DNA of 64,000 bases, from NCBI GenBank assembly GCA_947503555.1, contig CANNEE010000007.1, forward strand, positions 62,001 through 126,000, given 5' to 3'. The notes beneath the pieces were generated by a model that was not told the origin of the DNA, searched no databases, and worked only from the letters and a program-made list of their open reading frames with translations. Shown here piece by piece: positions 1 to 8,464 of this stretch. Origin of the DNA: an uncultured Shewanella sp. (GTDB lineage Bacteria > Pseudomonadota > Gammaproteobacteria > Enterobacterales > Shewanellaceae). Every line of letters begins with the position of its first letter. Positions within the stretch are counted from its first letter, which is position 1. A program made the position numbers and the translations under genes.

Positions 1-2
1 AC

Positions 3-281
3 ATGGCTCGCGTAACTGTAGAAGACGCCGTAGAACAAATCGGCAACCGTTTTGACATGATCCTAGTTGCAGCGCGTCGTGCTCGCCAAATCGCCGTTCA
101 GGGTAAAGACCCTATGGTTGAAGAGCAAAACGACAAGCCAACTGTTATCGCTTTACGCGAAATCGAGCAAGGCCTAGTAACGGCTGACACCCTAGACGCT
201 GATGAGCGTCAGTCAGTACGTGAACGTGAAGCTGCAGAAATTGCCGCTGTTGCCGCCATCGCCGAAGGTCGTTCATTATAA
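3..281 (+). CDS. rpoZ: RNA polymerase omega subunit
   Basis: Omega subunit of RNA polymerase, which chaperones beta-prime and forms part of the ppGpp site 1 pocket. The 92-residue protein begins [17 protein letters not shown], the conserved omega N-terminus, and has the usual length with an acidic, alanine-rich tail. The gene is complete, but its ribosome binding site and promoter lie left of the window. It is followed directly by spoT, as in other gammaproteobacteria, so the omega subunit and the ppGpp enzyme are probably co-transcribed. Confidence 0.97.
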   Translation: MARVTVEDAVEQIGNRFDMILVAARRARQIAVQGKDPMVEEQNDKPTVIALREIEQGLVTADTLDADERQSVREREAAEIAAVAAIAEGRSL

Positions 282-295
282 AGGAGTAGCGCCAC

Positions 296-2401
296 TTGTA
301 TCTGTTTGAAGGTCTAAAGGAATCTGCCAGCACTTATCTTGACGCTGAGCAAGTAGAGTTACTCAAGCAGGCTTACCAAGTTGCGCGAGATGCCCACGAA
401 GGGCAGATGCGTACCAGTGGCGAACCCTATATAACCCATCCGGTTGCGGTTGCCCGCATTCTGGCCGAAATGCGTCTCGATCATGAGACGCTGATGGCTG
501 CCCTCCTTCACGATACCATTGAAGATACCCATGTCACTAAACAAGATCTTGCCGAACTCTTTGGCGAAGTGGTTGCTGAATTAGTCGAAGGTGTCTCTAA
601 GCTAGATAAGCTTAAATTTCGTGATAAGAAAGAAGCTCAGGCAGAAAACTTCCGTAAGATGATGATGGCCATGACTCAAGATATTCGAGTCATACTGATC
701 AAACTTGCCGACCGCACTCACAATATGCGCACTTTGGGCTCTCTTCGCCCAGATAAACGTCGCCGTATTGCCCGTGAAACCCTAGAGATTTATGCACCAA
801 TCGCTAATCGCCTAGGTATTCACAATATCAAAACCGAATTAGAAGATTTAGGCTTTCAAGCCTATTATCCAATGCGTTATCGCGTACTTAAAGAAGTGGT
901 GAAAGCTGCTCGCGGTAATCGTAAAGAACTGATTCAGGGTATCGAAGCCGCTATCGAGACTCGTCTTGAAGATGCAGGAATGAAAGGCCGAGTCAAAGGC
1001 CGAGAGAAGAACCTCTTCTCCATCTATAACAAGATGCGTAACAAAGAGCTGCAATTTCAAGAGGTCATGGATATCTATGCTTTCCGTGTCATTGTGGACT
1101 CTATCGATACTTGCTACCGCGTTCTAGGTGCTATGCACAGCCTGTATAAGCCAAGACCTGGACGCTTTAAAGATTATATCGCTATCCCAAAAGCCAACGG
1201 CTATCAGTCACTGCACACTTCACTATTTGGCCCCCATGCGGTGCCAGTTGAAGTACAGATCCGTACCGAAGATATGGATCTGATGGCTGATAAAGGAGTT
1301 GCTGCGCACTGGGTTTACAAAGGCGGCAGCCAATCTGGTGGAGGTACTACAGCACAAGTGCGCGCTCGTAAATGGATGCAAAGCCTACTTGAGCTGCAGC
1401 AAAGTGCGAGCACCTCATTTGAGTTTGTTGAAAACGTGAAAACCGAACTCTTCCCTGAAGAGATTTACGTCTTCACGCCAGAAGGCCGCATTCTTGAGCT
1501 ACCCGTAGGCGCCACAGCGGTGGATTTTGCTTATGAAGTCCATACCGATGTCGGTAACACTTGTGTCGGCGCTAAGGTAAACCGTCAAGCCTATCCTCTG
1601 AGTCAACCACTTATCTCAGGGCAAACCGTTGAGATTATTACCGCTAAGGGCGCGCGTCCAAACGCGGCTTGGCTCAACTTTGTGGTAACAGGTAAGGCCC
1701 GCGCTAAGATACGCCATGTACTTAAGAGTCTCACCGAAGATGATGCAGTCTCTTTAGGTAAACGTCTGCTTAACCATGCTCTTGGCAGCAAAAAAGTTAA
1801 AGATATTAGTGATGAGCAGATCCAAAAGGTGCTTCAAGATACTAAGCATGACAGCCTAGAATCACTGCTTGCAGACATTGGTCTGGGTAATGCCATGAGC
1901 ATAGTCATCGCCCAACGCCTAATGGGTGACGATGTCGAATATCAAGAACAGAAAGACTCACACTTGATGCCAATTCGTGGCGCTGAAGGCATGCTGGTGA
2001 CCTTTGCTAACTGTTGTCGCCCTATTCCAGGGGATGCAGTTATTGCCCATGTGAGCCCAGGTAAAGGTCTCGTGGTACACATGGAGAACTGCGCCAATAT
2101 TCGTGGTTATCAAGGCGAACCAGAGAAATATATTCCAGTTCAGTGGGATAACGTCGAAGGCATAGAGTACCAAGCCAATCTGAGAATCGAGCTAGTTAAT
2201 CACCAAGGTGCGTTAGCTAAAATCACCTCGATTATTGCCGCCGAAGGCTCTAATATTCACAACCTAAGCACAGAAGAGAAAGACGGCAGAGTTTATCTCA
2301 TCAACCTAAGGATATCGGTCAAAGACCGTATCCATATGGCAAATGTAATGCGCCGTATCCGTGTGCTACCTGAAGTACTACGTACCTCGCGTAACCGCTA
2401 A
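296..2401 (+). CDS. spoT: Bifunctional (p)ppGpp synthetase/hydrolase SpoT
   Basis: Makes and degrades the alarmone (p)ppGpp in the cytoplasm. The 701 residues show an N-terminal HD hydrolase domain (His48, His72-Asp73, then the HDTIEDT segment), a RelA/SpoT synthetase domain at about 240-350 with the RFKD form of the RxKD loop typical of bifunctional SpoT rather than monofunctional RelA, a TGS domain at about 385-445, and a C-terminal ACT domain. The start is TTG, chosen because AAGGAG (281-286) overlaps the rpoZ stop and sits nine bases upstream. The 14-base gap to rpoZ implies one transcript. Confidence 0.97.
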   Translation: MYLFEGLKESASTYLDAEQVELLKQAYQVARDAHEGQMRTSGEPYITHPVAVARILAEMRLDHETLMAALLHDTIEDTHVTKQDLAELFGEVVAELVEGVSKLDKLKFRDKKEAQAENFRKMMMAMTQDIRVILIKLADRTHNMRTLGSLRPDKRRRIARETLEIYAPIANRLGIHNIKTELEDLGFQAYYPMRYRVLKEVVKAARGNRKELIQGIEAAIETRLEDAGMKGRVKGREKNLFSIYNKMRNKELQFQEVMDIYAFRVIVDSIDTCYRVLGAMHSLYKPRPGRFKDYIAIPKANGYQSLHTSLFGPHAVPVEVQIRTEDMDLMADKGVAAHWVYKGGSQSGGGTTAQVRARKWMQSLLELQQSASTSFEFVENVKTELFPEEIYVFTPEGRILELPVGATAVDFAYEVHTDVGNTCVGAKVNRQAYPLSQPLISGQTVEIITAKGARPNAAWLNFVVTGKARAKIRHVLKSLTEDDAVSLGKRLLNHALGSKKVKDISDEQIQKVLQDTKHDSLESLLADIGLGNAMSIVIAQRLMGDDVEYQEQKDSHLMPIRGAEGMLVTFANCCRPIPGDAVIAHVSPGKGLVVHMENCANIRGYQGEPEKYIPVQWDNVEGIEYQANLRIELVNHQGALAKITSIIAAEGSNIHNLSTEEKDGRVYLINLRISVKDRIHMANVMRRIRVLPEVLRTSRNR

Positions 2402-2404
2402 CTA

Positions 2405-2418
2405 TATTGTTAACAATA
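2405..2418. promoter_or_regulatory. 14-bp perfect palindrome between spoT and ridA
   Basis: TATTGTTAACAATA reads the same on both strands and fills much of the 33-base spoT-ridA gap. It could be an operator for ridA or just an AT-rich dyad. No known regulator consensus was matched. Confidence 0.3.
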
Positions 2419-2434
2419 ATCAGAGAGAAACATC

Positions 2435-2818
2435 ATGGCAGAGAAGATCATTATCGCTACGGACAAAGCCCCTCAGGCTATTGGCACTTATTCTCAAGCT
2501 GTAAAGGTAGGTTCTACTGTCTACCTATCTGGGCAGATTCCATTAGATCCAGCCACTATGGAAATGGTAAGTGATGACTTTTCTGCGCAAGTTGTGCAAG
2601 TATTTGAAAACTTAACGGCTGTAACTCAAGCAGCCGGCGGCAGTCTTGCCGATATCGTTAAGCTTAATATCTTCCTAACTGATCTTTCTCATTTCGCTAC
2701 TGTTAACGAAATTATGAGTCGTTATTTCCAACAACCTTATCCAGCACGTGCCGCGATTGGCGTAAAAGAGTTACCTAAAGGATCTTTGGTTGAAATGGAT
2801 GGAGTGATGGAACTCTAA
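2435..2818 (+). CDS. ridA: RidA family enamine/imine deaminase
   Basis: Hydrolyses reactive enamine/imine intermediates such as 2-aminoacrylate made by PLP enzymes, giving the 2-oxo acid and ammonia, and so protects PLP enzymes in the cytoplasm. The 127-residue length, the GQIPLDP segment and the C-terminal [15 protein letters not shown] stretch with the conserved active-site arginine are typical of the YjgF/YER057c/UK114 family, which acts as a trimer. It starts 33 bases after spoT and ends just before an intrinsic terminator, so it probably closes the rpoZ-spoT transcript. Confidence 0.95.
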   Translation: MAEKIIIATDKAPQAIGTYSQAVKVGSTVYLSGQIPLDPATMEMVSDDFSAQVVQVFENLTAVTQAAGGSLADIVKLNIFLTDLSHFATVNEIMSRYFQQPYPARAAIGVKELPKGSLVEMDGVMEL

Positions 2819-2840
2819 TACCATCAGATAGATATCAATA

Positions 2841-2861
2841 AAGGGCGCTATGGCGCCCTTT
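2841..2861 (+). terminator. Stem-loop terminator after ridA
   Basis: AAGGGCGC (2841-2848) pairs with GCGCCCTT (2853-2860) around a TATG loop, followed by a T-rich stretch (tactgtttta). It lies 22 bases after the ridA stop and overlaps a false upstream ATG for trmH. Confidence 0.7.
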
Positions 2862-2897
2862 ACTGTTTTAAACATAGCCATTTTTAAGAGCAGTACC

Positions 2898-3605
2898 ATG
2901 AGTCCAGAACGTTTTGCCCGAATCAATGAGATGCTGAATAACCGCCAGCCCGATCTCACCATTTGCCTCGACAAAGTCCATAAGACAAATAACATCGCAG
3001 CGGTTATACGTAGTGCTGATGCGATAGGCATACATGAGATCCATGCTATCTGGCCCGATATCGAAATGCGGGTTTCAGGCAATACGGCTTCCGGCAGCCA
3101 ACAGTGGGTTAAAACAATCAAGCACTATAGTGCAGAGGAAGCCCTTGATGCGTTTAAAACTAAAGGCATGCAAGTAGTGGTGACTAACTTTAGTGAAGAG
3201 GCGGTGGATTTTCGTGAGATCGACTACACCCTACCTACGGCCATTATTGTTGGTAATGAGCGTGATGGGGTCAGTGAAGAGGTGATTGCCAAGGCAGATA
3301 AACAGGTCACTATTCCTATGATAGGCATGGTGCAATCTCTGAATGTCTCAGTCGCAGCAGCGTTAATGATGTATGAAGCCCAAAGACAGAGGCAAGCTGC
3401 AAATATGTATGGCGAGCGTAAGCTAGATGACGAGTACTGCCAGACTAAGCTGTTTGAACAAGGCCATCCTGTCTATGCCAAAGCCTGTCGCCGGAAGAAG
3501 ATCCCATATCCAGCACTCGATGAGCAGGGACAGATTGTTGCTGACCAAGATTGGTGGCAAAGAATGCGCGAGCCCGATCCTGAGGCAGAATTAGAGATAA
3601 ATTAA
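2898..3605 (+). CDS. trmH: tRNA (guanosine-18-2'-O)-methyltransferase TrmH
   Basis: SpoU-family enzyme that 2'-O-methylates G18 in the D-loop of tRNAs, using SAM. The protein (235 residues) begins MSPERFARINEMLNNRQ and carries the trefoil-knot motifs: NERDGVSEE (motif 2) and IPMIGMVQSLNVSVAAAL (motif 3). The reading frame extends upstream to an ATG at 2850, but that codon lies in the loop of the ridA terminator. ATG 2898 has AAGAG (2886-2890) at proper spacing and fits family length. The rpoZ-spoT-trmH-recG order is classical, but here about 4.9 kb separates trmH from recG. Confidence 0.95.
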   Translation: MSPERFARINEMLNNRQPDLTICLDKVHKTNNIAAVIRSADAIGIHEIHAIWPDIEMRVSGNTASGSQQWVKTIKHYSAEEALDAFKTKGMQVVVTNFSEEAVDFREIDYTLPTAIIVGNERDGVSEEVIAKADKQVTIPMIGMVQSLNVSVAAALMMYEAQRQRQAANMYGERKLDDEYCQTKLFEQGHPVYAKACRRKKIPYPALDEQGQIVADQDWWQRMREPDPEAELEIN

Positions 3606-3803
3606 TACCTTCCAATACTTTTGAATGACACCTAATAACCTCAATCATATTAACTAACCCTTAGTGATTGAGGTTGATAACTTTTTATCCTAGAACCACA
3701 AAGAGCAAATACTCTAAATAAATCAAAGATTAGCTCCCATTTTCCTTCTTCGCTATACAAAACACAGAATATTCACACTTGTAACAATTTCGCAAAATGT
3801 TTG

Positions 3804-3841
3804 CGCTAGATCACAAAAGTGGACATACTGATCAGAGCACT
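3804..3841 (+). promoter_or_regulatory. Possible CRP-like and FadR-like sites upstream of the acyl-CoA synthetase
   Basis: The region before the 3868 gene contains a segment ending CTAGATCACA with a good right half of a CRP site but a poor left half, and ACTGATCAGAGCACT (3827-3841), which resembles the ACTGGTCAGACCAGT-like FadR palindrome with several mismatches. Both would make sense for a fatty acid activation gene, but the matches are by eye. Confidence 0.25.
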
Positions 3842-3867
3842 ATAAAAATGACAAGATGGAAATCACC

Positions 3868-5565
3868 ATGGAAGCACTGCGTCAGATCCCTAATGAACAT
3901 ATCGAGACACAAGCCACTGTAACCCCAGTTGAAATGCTAGGACGCTGGGTTGAAACTAAGGGCGATGAAATCTATCTCAGGCAACCTATCAATGGCCAAT
4001 ATAAGGAATTTAGTTGGCGCGATGTGCAGAATCAGATGCAAAAGATCGCGGGTGCGCTACGTCATTTAGGGCTTAAACCTGGCGATAAGGTCGCTATTCT
4101 CTCAAAGAACTGTGCCGAGTGGTTTATTACCGATCTTGCGCTTATGCACGGCGGCTATATCAGTGTCCCCATCTACCCAACCGCTAACGCAGATACCATC
4201 AAATACGTGCTTGAACATAGTGGTGCTAAGGCAATATTTGTCGGTAAATTAGATTACTGGGCCGATGAAGAGGCTGGAGTTGGTGGCGATATTTTAAGAC
4301 TCGCTATGCCCTACGACACCATGCCTTCGCAGTATCATTGGGATCAGCTCCTCTCCCTAGGAGAGCCTTTAATCGACGCCCCCTTACCTGTGGGCGAACA
4401 AGTGATGACTATCATCTACACTTCGGGCTCTACTGGTAAACCTAAAGGCGCGGTGCAAACCTTTGCCAGTTATGGCTGGACCTGTAATGCGGTAGTACGC
4501 GATCTTAAAACCCACGGCGATGACAGGCTTATCTCATACCTTCCCCTTGCCCATATTACCGAGCGTGTCGCAATGGAAGGCTCCTCTTTCTATGCCGGTA
4601 GTCCAGTTGCTTTTGTGGAAAGCCTAGACTCCTTTGTCGATGACGTAAAACGTGCTCGCCCTACAGTATTTTTCTCCGTACCTAGGTTATGGAGTCTGTT
4701 TCAAAAGAACATTATTGAGAAAATTGGTGGCCATAAGAAGCTTAATCTATTGCTTAAAATTCCAATTCTTAAGGGGGTAGTTAAACGTAAAATTCATCAA
4801 GGATTAGGCCTAGAGCATTGTAAACTTCTCGGCTCAGGCTCCGCGCCAATTCCGCCGTCTCTGGTCAAGTGGTACCACGATATAGGCCTTGATATCTGCG
4901 AAGCTTGGGGCATGACAGAAAACTGTGCCTACTCCATCATTAACCATCCTTTCAACCCCAACAAGATAGGTACTGTCGGTCATGCAGTAGAAGATTGCGA
5001 CATTAAGATGGCTGACAATGGTGAGCTAATGATACGCACTCCAGGGCTAATGCGAGAATATTACAAAGAGGAAGAGGCCACCGCAGCCGCTTTTGACGAT
5101 GAAGGCTTCTTCCACACAGGCGACCTATGCCAAATCGATGATTCAGGCTGTGTGACTATTACTGGGCGTGTGAAAGATAACTTTAAAACGGCCAAGGGTA
5201 AATATGTCGCACCTGTGCCTATTGAGCGTAAGCTGGCACAAGATCCCCATGTCGAACTTATCTGTGTCATTGGCTCAGGCCTGCCTCATCCTATTGCGCT
5301 AGTGCAATTGGCCGAGGGATCGGCATTACAACCCAGAGAGGAGGTGCGTATCTCACTCAAAGAGACGCTAGATGGCGTTAATCCACACCTAGAGTCACAC
5401 CAGACAGTCGATGCCATAGTGGTTGTCTCTGAACCTTGGACCACAGAAAACGATATCTTGACCCCAACATTGAAAATCAAACGCCATGTACTGGAGCAAA
5501 AGTTTAATGAAGTGGTCGATGGTATTCGTGGTGCTCAAGTCCTTTGGCAAGATGAGATAAAATAA
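3868..5565 (+). CDS. AMP-binding long-chain acyl-CoA synthetase-like protein (FAA1/COG1022 type)
   Basis: Probably activates a fatty or other carboxylic acid to its acyl-CoA through an acyl-adenylate. The 565-residue protein has the ATP phosphate-binding loop IIYTSGSTGKPKGA, the EAWGMTEN motif, the HTGDLCQID segment and the GRVKDNFKTAKGKYVAP hinge of the ANL superfamily, in the long-chain synthetase arrangement. The frame opens at ATG 3856, but ATG 3868 has a TGGA element about seven bases upstream and is preferred slightly. It is monocistronic, between trmH and a TPR gene. The substrate is not predictable from sequence. Confidence 0.85.
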   Translation: MEALRQIPNEHIETQATVTPVEMLGRWVETKGDEIYLRQPINGQYKEFSWRDVQNQMQKIAGALRHLGLKPGDKVAILSKNCAEWFITDLALMHGGYISVPIYPTANADTIKYVLEHSGAKAIFVGKLDYWADEEAGVGGDILRLAMPYDTMPSQYHWDQLLSLGEPLIDAPLPVGEQVMTIIYTSGSTGKPKGAVQTFASYGWTCNAVVRDLKTHGDDRLISYLPLAHITERVAMEGSSFYAGSPVAFVESLDSFVDDVKRARPTVFFSVPRLWSLFQKNIIEKIGGHKKLNLLLKIPILKGVVKRKIHQGLGLEHCKLLGSGSAPIPPSLVKWYHDIGLDICEAWGMTENCAYSIINHPFNPNKIGTVGHAVEDCDIKMADNGELMIRTPGLMREYYKEEEATAAAFDDEGFFHTGDLCQIDDSGCVTITGRVKDNFKTAKGKYVAPVPIERKLAQDPHVELICVIGSGLPHPIALVQLAEGSALQPREEVRISLKETLDGVNPHLESHQTVDAIVVVSEPWTTENDILTPTLKIKRHVLEQKFNEVVDGIRGAQVLWQDEIK

Positions 5566-5595
5566 ACCTCTTCGCCAAAAATATTAAATAACTGC

Positions 5596-5632
5596 AGCAA
5601 GAGGCTACAGGGGATCCCTTGTAGTCTCTGCT
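5596..5632 (+). terminator. Imperfect stem-loop after the acyl-CoA synthetase
   Basis: AGCAAGAGGCTACAGGG pairs imperfectly with CCCTTGTAGTCTCTGCT around a short loop. No T-run follows, so termination is uncertain. Confidence 0.35.
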
Positions 5633-5704
5633 AAAACAACTGCAAGACTTTGAACACTCACATCCACCTCTAGACTCCCTTCACGCTAATCTAACAATCA
5701 ACTC

Positions 5705-5740
5705 ATGACATTTGTCATCATGATCCAATGACCTTTGTGC
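5705..5740 (+). promoter_or_regulatory. Two spaced ATGAC-type dyads, candidate response-regulator operator
   Basis: ATGACATTTGTCAT (5705-5718) is a dyad of ATGACA and TGTCAT. A degenerate copy, ATGACCTTTGTGC (5728-5740), follows with a 23-base period, about two helical turns. The pair lies about 75-110 bases before the TPR gene that heads the locus of the DesK/DesR-like pair. Tandem sites of this kind suit a LuxR-type response regulator, hence the proposal of autoregulation. Confidence 0.4.
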
Positions 5741-5814
5741 CTAATAAAAAAAGGCCTGTTCTTGAATACTAAAACTACAGCAATAAGCTGCAACTCATCG
5801 CAAAGGAACAGACT

Positions 5815-6504
5815 ATGAAAACACTGATTATGATCACCGGACTTGCTATTTTCAGCCACACAGCCCAAGCAGATATCGCCAGCATTGATGCTGCGGCTAA
5901 CAGTATGGATATCAATAAACTAAAGCAGCTTGTTGTCACCGAACATGATTATAGCCAAGCCTATGCTAATTACCGTTTAGCTATCAGCGCCAATGTCTTA
6001 GGCCAACATCAGGTGGTCAAAGCCGCACTGACTCAGGCGCAAAATATTCTAGAACAACTCAATGAATCTCAAGCCAACGCTGAAAACTACACACTATTAG
6101 CATCGGTTTATGGCATGAAAATCGCGATAGAGCCTGTTAATGCCCAGAGTTTTGGAATCGAATATGCCAATGCACTTACTAAAGCTGAGCAATTAGAACC
6201 CCAAAACCCAAGACTTAAACTCGTGCAAGCCATAGGCGCCTATAACACTCCTGCCACCTATGGCGGCAGCCCGCAAAAAGCCGTGGAATTGGCGAACCAA
6301 GCTATCACGCTTTTTCAGGCTCCCTGTGACACTATATGTTGGGGTGAAGCAGAAGCTTACACTTGGCGAGGATTAGCGCAGCAAGCACTAGGCAATCAGG
6401 CTGAGGCTCTCGCCGACTGGCAACAAGCATTAACAGTGCAAAGTGATTACGGCTGGGCCAAGTTTCTTATTCAGCAAAATAAACGGAATAACCAAGACTC
6501 TTAA
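5815..6504 (+). CDS. Secreted TPR-like protein
   Basis: Exported helical-repeat protein of unknown function. The first 19 or so residues (MKTLIMITGLAIFSHTAQA, then DI) form a signal peptide with an AQA cleavage site. The remaining ~210 residues are alanine/glutamine-rich amphipathic helices with TPR character, clearest in the last 50 residues (WRGLAQQALGNQAEALADWQQAL). AAAGGA lies at good distance before the ATG. It precedes a two-component pair by about 110 bases. A periplasmic accessory or output protein of that system is an inference from position only. Confidence 0.7.
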   Translation: MKTLIMITGLAIFSHTAQADIASIDAAANSMDINKLKQLVVTEHDYSQAYANYRLAISANVLGQHQVVKAALTQAQNILEQLNESQANAENYTLLASVYGMKIAIEPVNAQSFGIEYANALTKAEQLEPQNPRLKLVQAIGAYNTPATYGGSPQKAVELANQAITLFQAPCDTICWGEAEAYTWRGLAQQALGNQAEALADWQQALTVQSDYGWAKFLIQQNKRNNQDS

Positions 6505-6615
6505 TGACGAACACCAAGCTTTTGAACATTTAATAGTAAATCTTTCGTAGAGCAGGTACGGCAGGCTAAGATACTTAACTTGCTGTACCTTAACGAAGTA
6601 CTAGATGAGGCTCAT

Positions 6616-7719
6616 ATGACAACCAACACTCTTTCTTCCCAAGAAACGGACTCTGAGAAGCGATACGCTTGGGTCTACCTGCTCAATCTTGTCTTCTACT
6701 TGATTCCACTTATGCTAAACGACTACCCAAGGTGGCAGATAATCGTTAGTCTACTGGCTCTTATTCCGTTTATCTTTAGCTATTACAAAGCCTATAGTGC
6801 TAATAGCCAAAACGCTTGGGCTCCGATACTGGCGATGCTCGTCTTAGCCGTGATGATAACTCCGATTAACCCAGGGTCCTTGTCACTATTTACTTTCGCA
6901 GGCTTCTTTATCGGCTTTTTCTACTCTGCCAGAGTCGCCATTTTAAGCTTGATGGCCATATCGGTTTCCCTGTTTGTACTTAATCAGCTTCTTGGGTTTA
7001 ACCAATACTATTTTCCAGCCTACGGCACCCTACTAGTTACTGTGGTGGGACTATTTGGTGTAATCGAAAGAAGACGGCTTGAAAACAAACGGCTACAGCA
7101 AAAAAGTGATGATGAAATAATGCAAATGGCCAAAATTGTAGAAAGAGAAAGAATCGCGAGAGATCTACACGATGTCATGGGTCATAGCCTGTCATCTATT
7201 GTGCTTAAAGCTGAGCTCGCCCAAAAGCTACTGGCGAAACAAGAGGTATCACAAGCTAGCCAACAACTGACTGAGCTCAGTACGATTGCAAGAGATAGCC
7301 TGAGTCAGATTCGCCGCACTGTCTCTAACTATAAACACACAGGCCTAGATGCCACTATTCAGCAGTTATGCCAAAGATTAAGAGATAAGGGAATTGCCAC
7401 ACAAGTCACGGGAGAGCTTGAGCCCCTGTCTGCTCGCATCGAAAGCCAACTAATCCTAATATTGACTGAACTTGTCAGTAATATGCTACGTTACAGCCAA
7501 GCTCGAACTTGCCAAATAATACTGAGACAACAAAAGGATATGATTGAGTTCACCTTAATCGAACAGGCAAAGCTAAAGGCGCTAAATGAAGGAAATGGAA
7601 TTCAAGGTATTAAGGAGCGCGTTGCCAGCTTAAATGGTCACTACCAAGTCAAGCTGAGCCCCAACTATCAAACCCAAATCACCATTCCGCTGCAGCCAGC
7701 AACAGAGGAAGACCAATGA
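6616..7719 (+). CDS. DesK-like sensor histidine kinase (HisKA_3)
   Basis: Membrane sensor kinase of the NarX/DesK class. Residues ~15-150 hold about five hydrophobic segments. A short coiled linker leads to the HisKA_3 dimerisation helix ERERIARDLHDVMGHS with the phospho-acceptor His185, then a HATPase domain with an N box (ILTELVSNMLRYS) and a glycine box (GNGIQGIKERV). A TTG at 6580 would lengthen it, but ATG 6616 with TGAGG upstream is preferred. It overlaps its regulator by 4 bases. The closest well-known relative, Bacillus DesK, senses membrane fluidity. That signal is only suggested here, since no desaturase is nearby. Confidence 0.88.
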   Translation: MTTNTLSSQETDSEKRYAWVYLLNLVFYLIPLMLNDYPRWQIIVSLLALIPFIFSYYKAYSANSQNAWAPILAMLVLAVMITPINPGSLSLFTFAGFFIGFFYSARVAILSLMAISVSLFVLNQLLGFNQYYFPAYGTLLVTVVGLFGVIERRRLENKRLQQKSDDEIMQMAKIVERERIARDLHDVMGHSLSSIVLKAELAQKLLAKQEVSQASQQLTELSTIARDSLSQIRRTVSNYKHTGLDATIQQLCQRLRDKGIATQVTGELEPLSARIESQLILILTELVSNMLRYSQARTCQIILRQQKDMIEFTLIEQAKLKALNEGNGIQGIKERVASLNGHYQVKLSPNYQTQITIPLQPATEEDQ

Positions 7720-8309
7720 AAATATTGTTAGCAGAAGATCAAGCCATGGTCAGAGGGGCACTGGCCGCCCTTCTCTCAATGGAAGGCTTTGACGTAATAC
7801 AAGCCGAAAATGGCGATGAGGCGCTATCAATTCTAAAGCAAGAATCGATAGATTTACTGTTAACCGACATCGAAATGCCAGGCCTTAGCGGACTTGAACT
7901 GGCTCAATGGATACAGGAACACACTCTGCCAACTAAAACAATCATCATCACGACCTTTAGCCGAGTCGGCTATATCAAGCGTGCAATAGAGCTAGGTGTT
8001 GGCGGCTTTCTACTAAAAGATGCACCCTCAGCAGAGCTCACGGCCGCCATCACAAAAGTGATGGCTGGCAAACGTGTTATCGATCCTGAACTCGCTATCA
8101 TGGCCGTTGGCGAGCAAGATCCATTAAATGATAAAGAGCGTAAAGCACTAAGGCTTGCAGGCGAGGGGCAAACCACAGCGCAAATCGCTACAAAGTTATT
8201 TATTGCTGAAGGCACAGTACGTAACTATTTATCGGAGGCTATTGCCAAACTCAATGCGGGAAACCGAGTTGATGCGGCACGCATCGCCAAACAGAAAGGC
8301 TGGTTATAA
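7716..8309 (+). CDS. NarL/LuxR-family response regulator (DesR-like)
   Basis: Cytoplasmic DNA-binding response regulator, partner of the upstream kinase with which it shares an ATGA overlap. The receiver domain (1-120) has the acidic pair E7-D8, phospho-acceptor Asp51 in LLLTDIEMPG, and the conserved Lys in FLLKDAPS. The C-terminal helix-turn-helix (~135-197) shows the LuxR pattern (LAGEGQTTAQIATKLFIAEGTVRNYLSEAIAKL). At 197 residues it matches DesR. Its likely target is the dyad pair upstream of the TPR gene (5705-5740). Confidence 0.92.
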   Translation: MKILLAEDQAMVRGALAALLSMEGFDVIQAENGDEALSILKQESIDLLLTDIEMPGLSGLELAQWIQEHTLPTKTIIITTFSRVGYIKRAIELGVGGFLLKDAPSAELTAAITKVMAGKRVIDPELAIMAVGEQDPLNDKERKALRLAGEGQTTAQIATKLFIAEGTVRNYLSEAIAKLNAGNRVDAARIAKQKGWL

Positions 8310-8464
8310 TCCACTGGCAAAGCAATACTGGACTGGATATCAAACTCAACTAAACCAGCTCTTGAGCAAAGACTGAACTCGCCTAGTTCAGGCTGCTAAC
8401 ATATTGCCTAATAATGATTCTCTGTTAGTATATGTATAAATTTACAGTATTGAGCTAACAAACT

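Noticed and set aside
2850-2897. Upstream ATG extending trmH by 16 codons
   Set aside because: The ATG is in the loop of the ridA terminator hairpin and the added residues match nothing in TrmH; ATG 2898 has a ribosome binding site.
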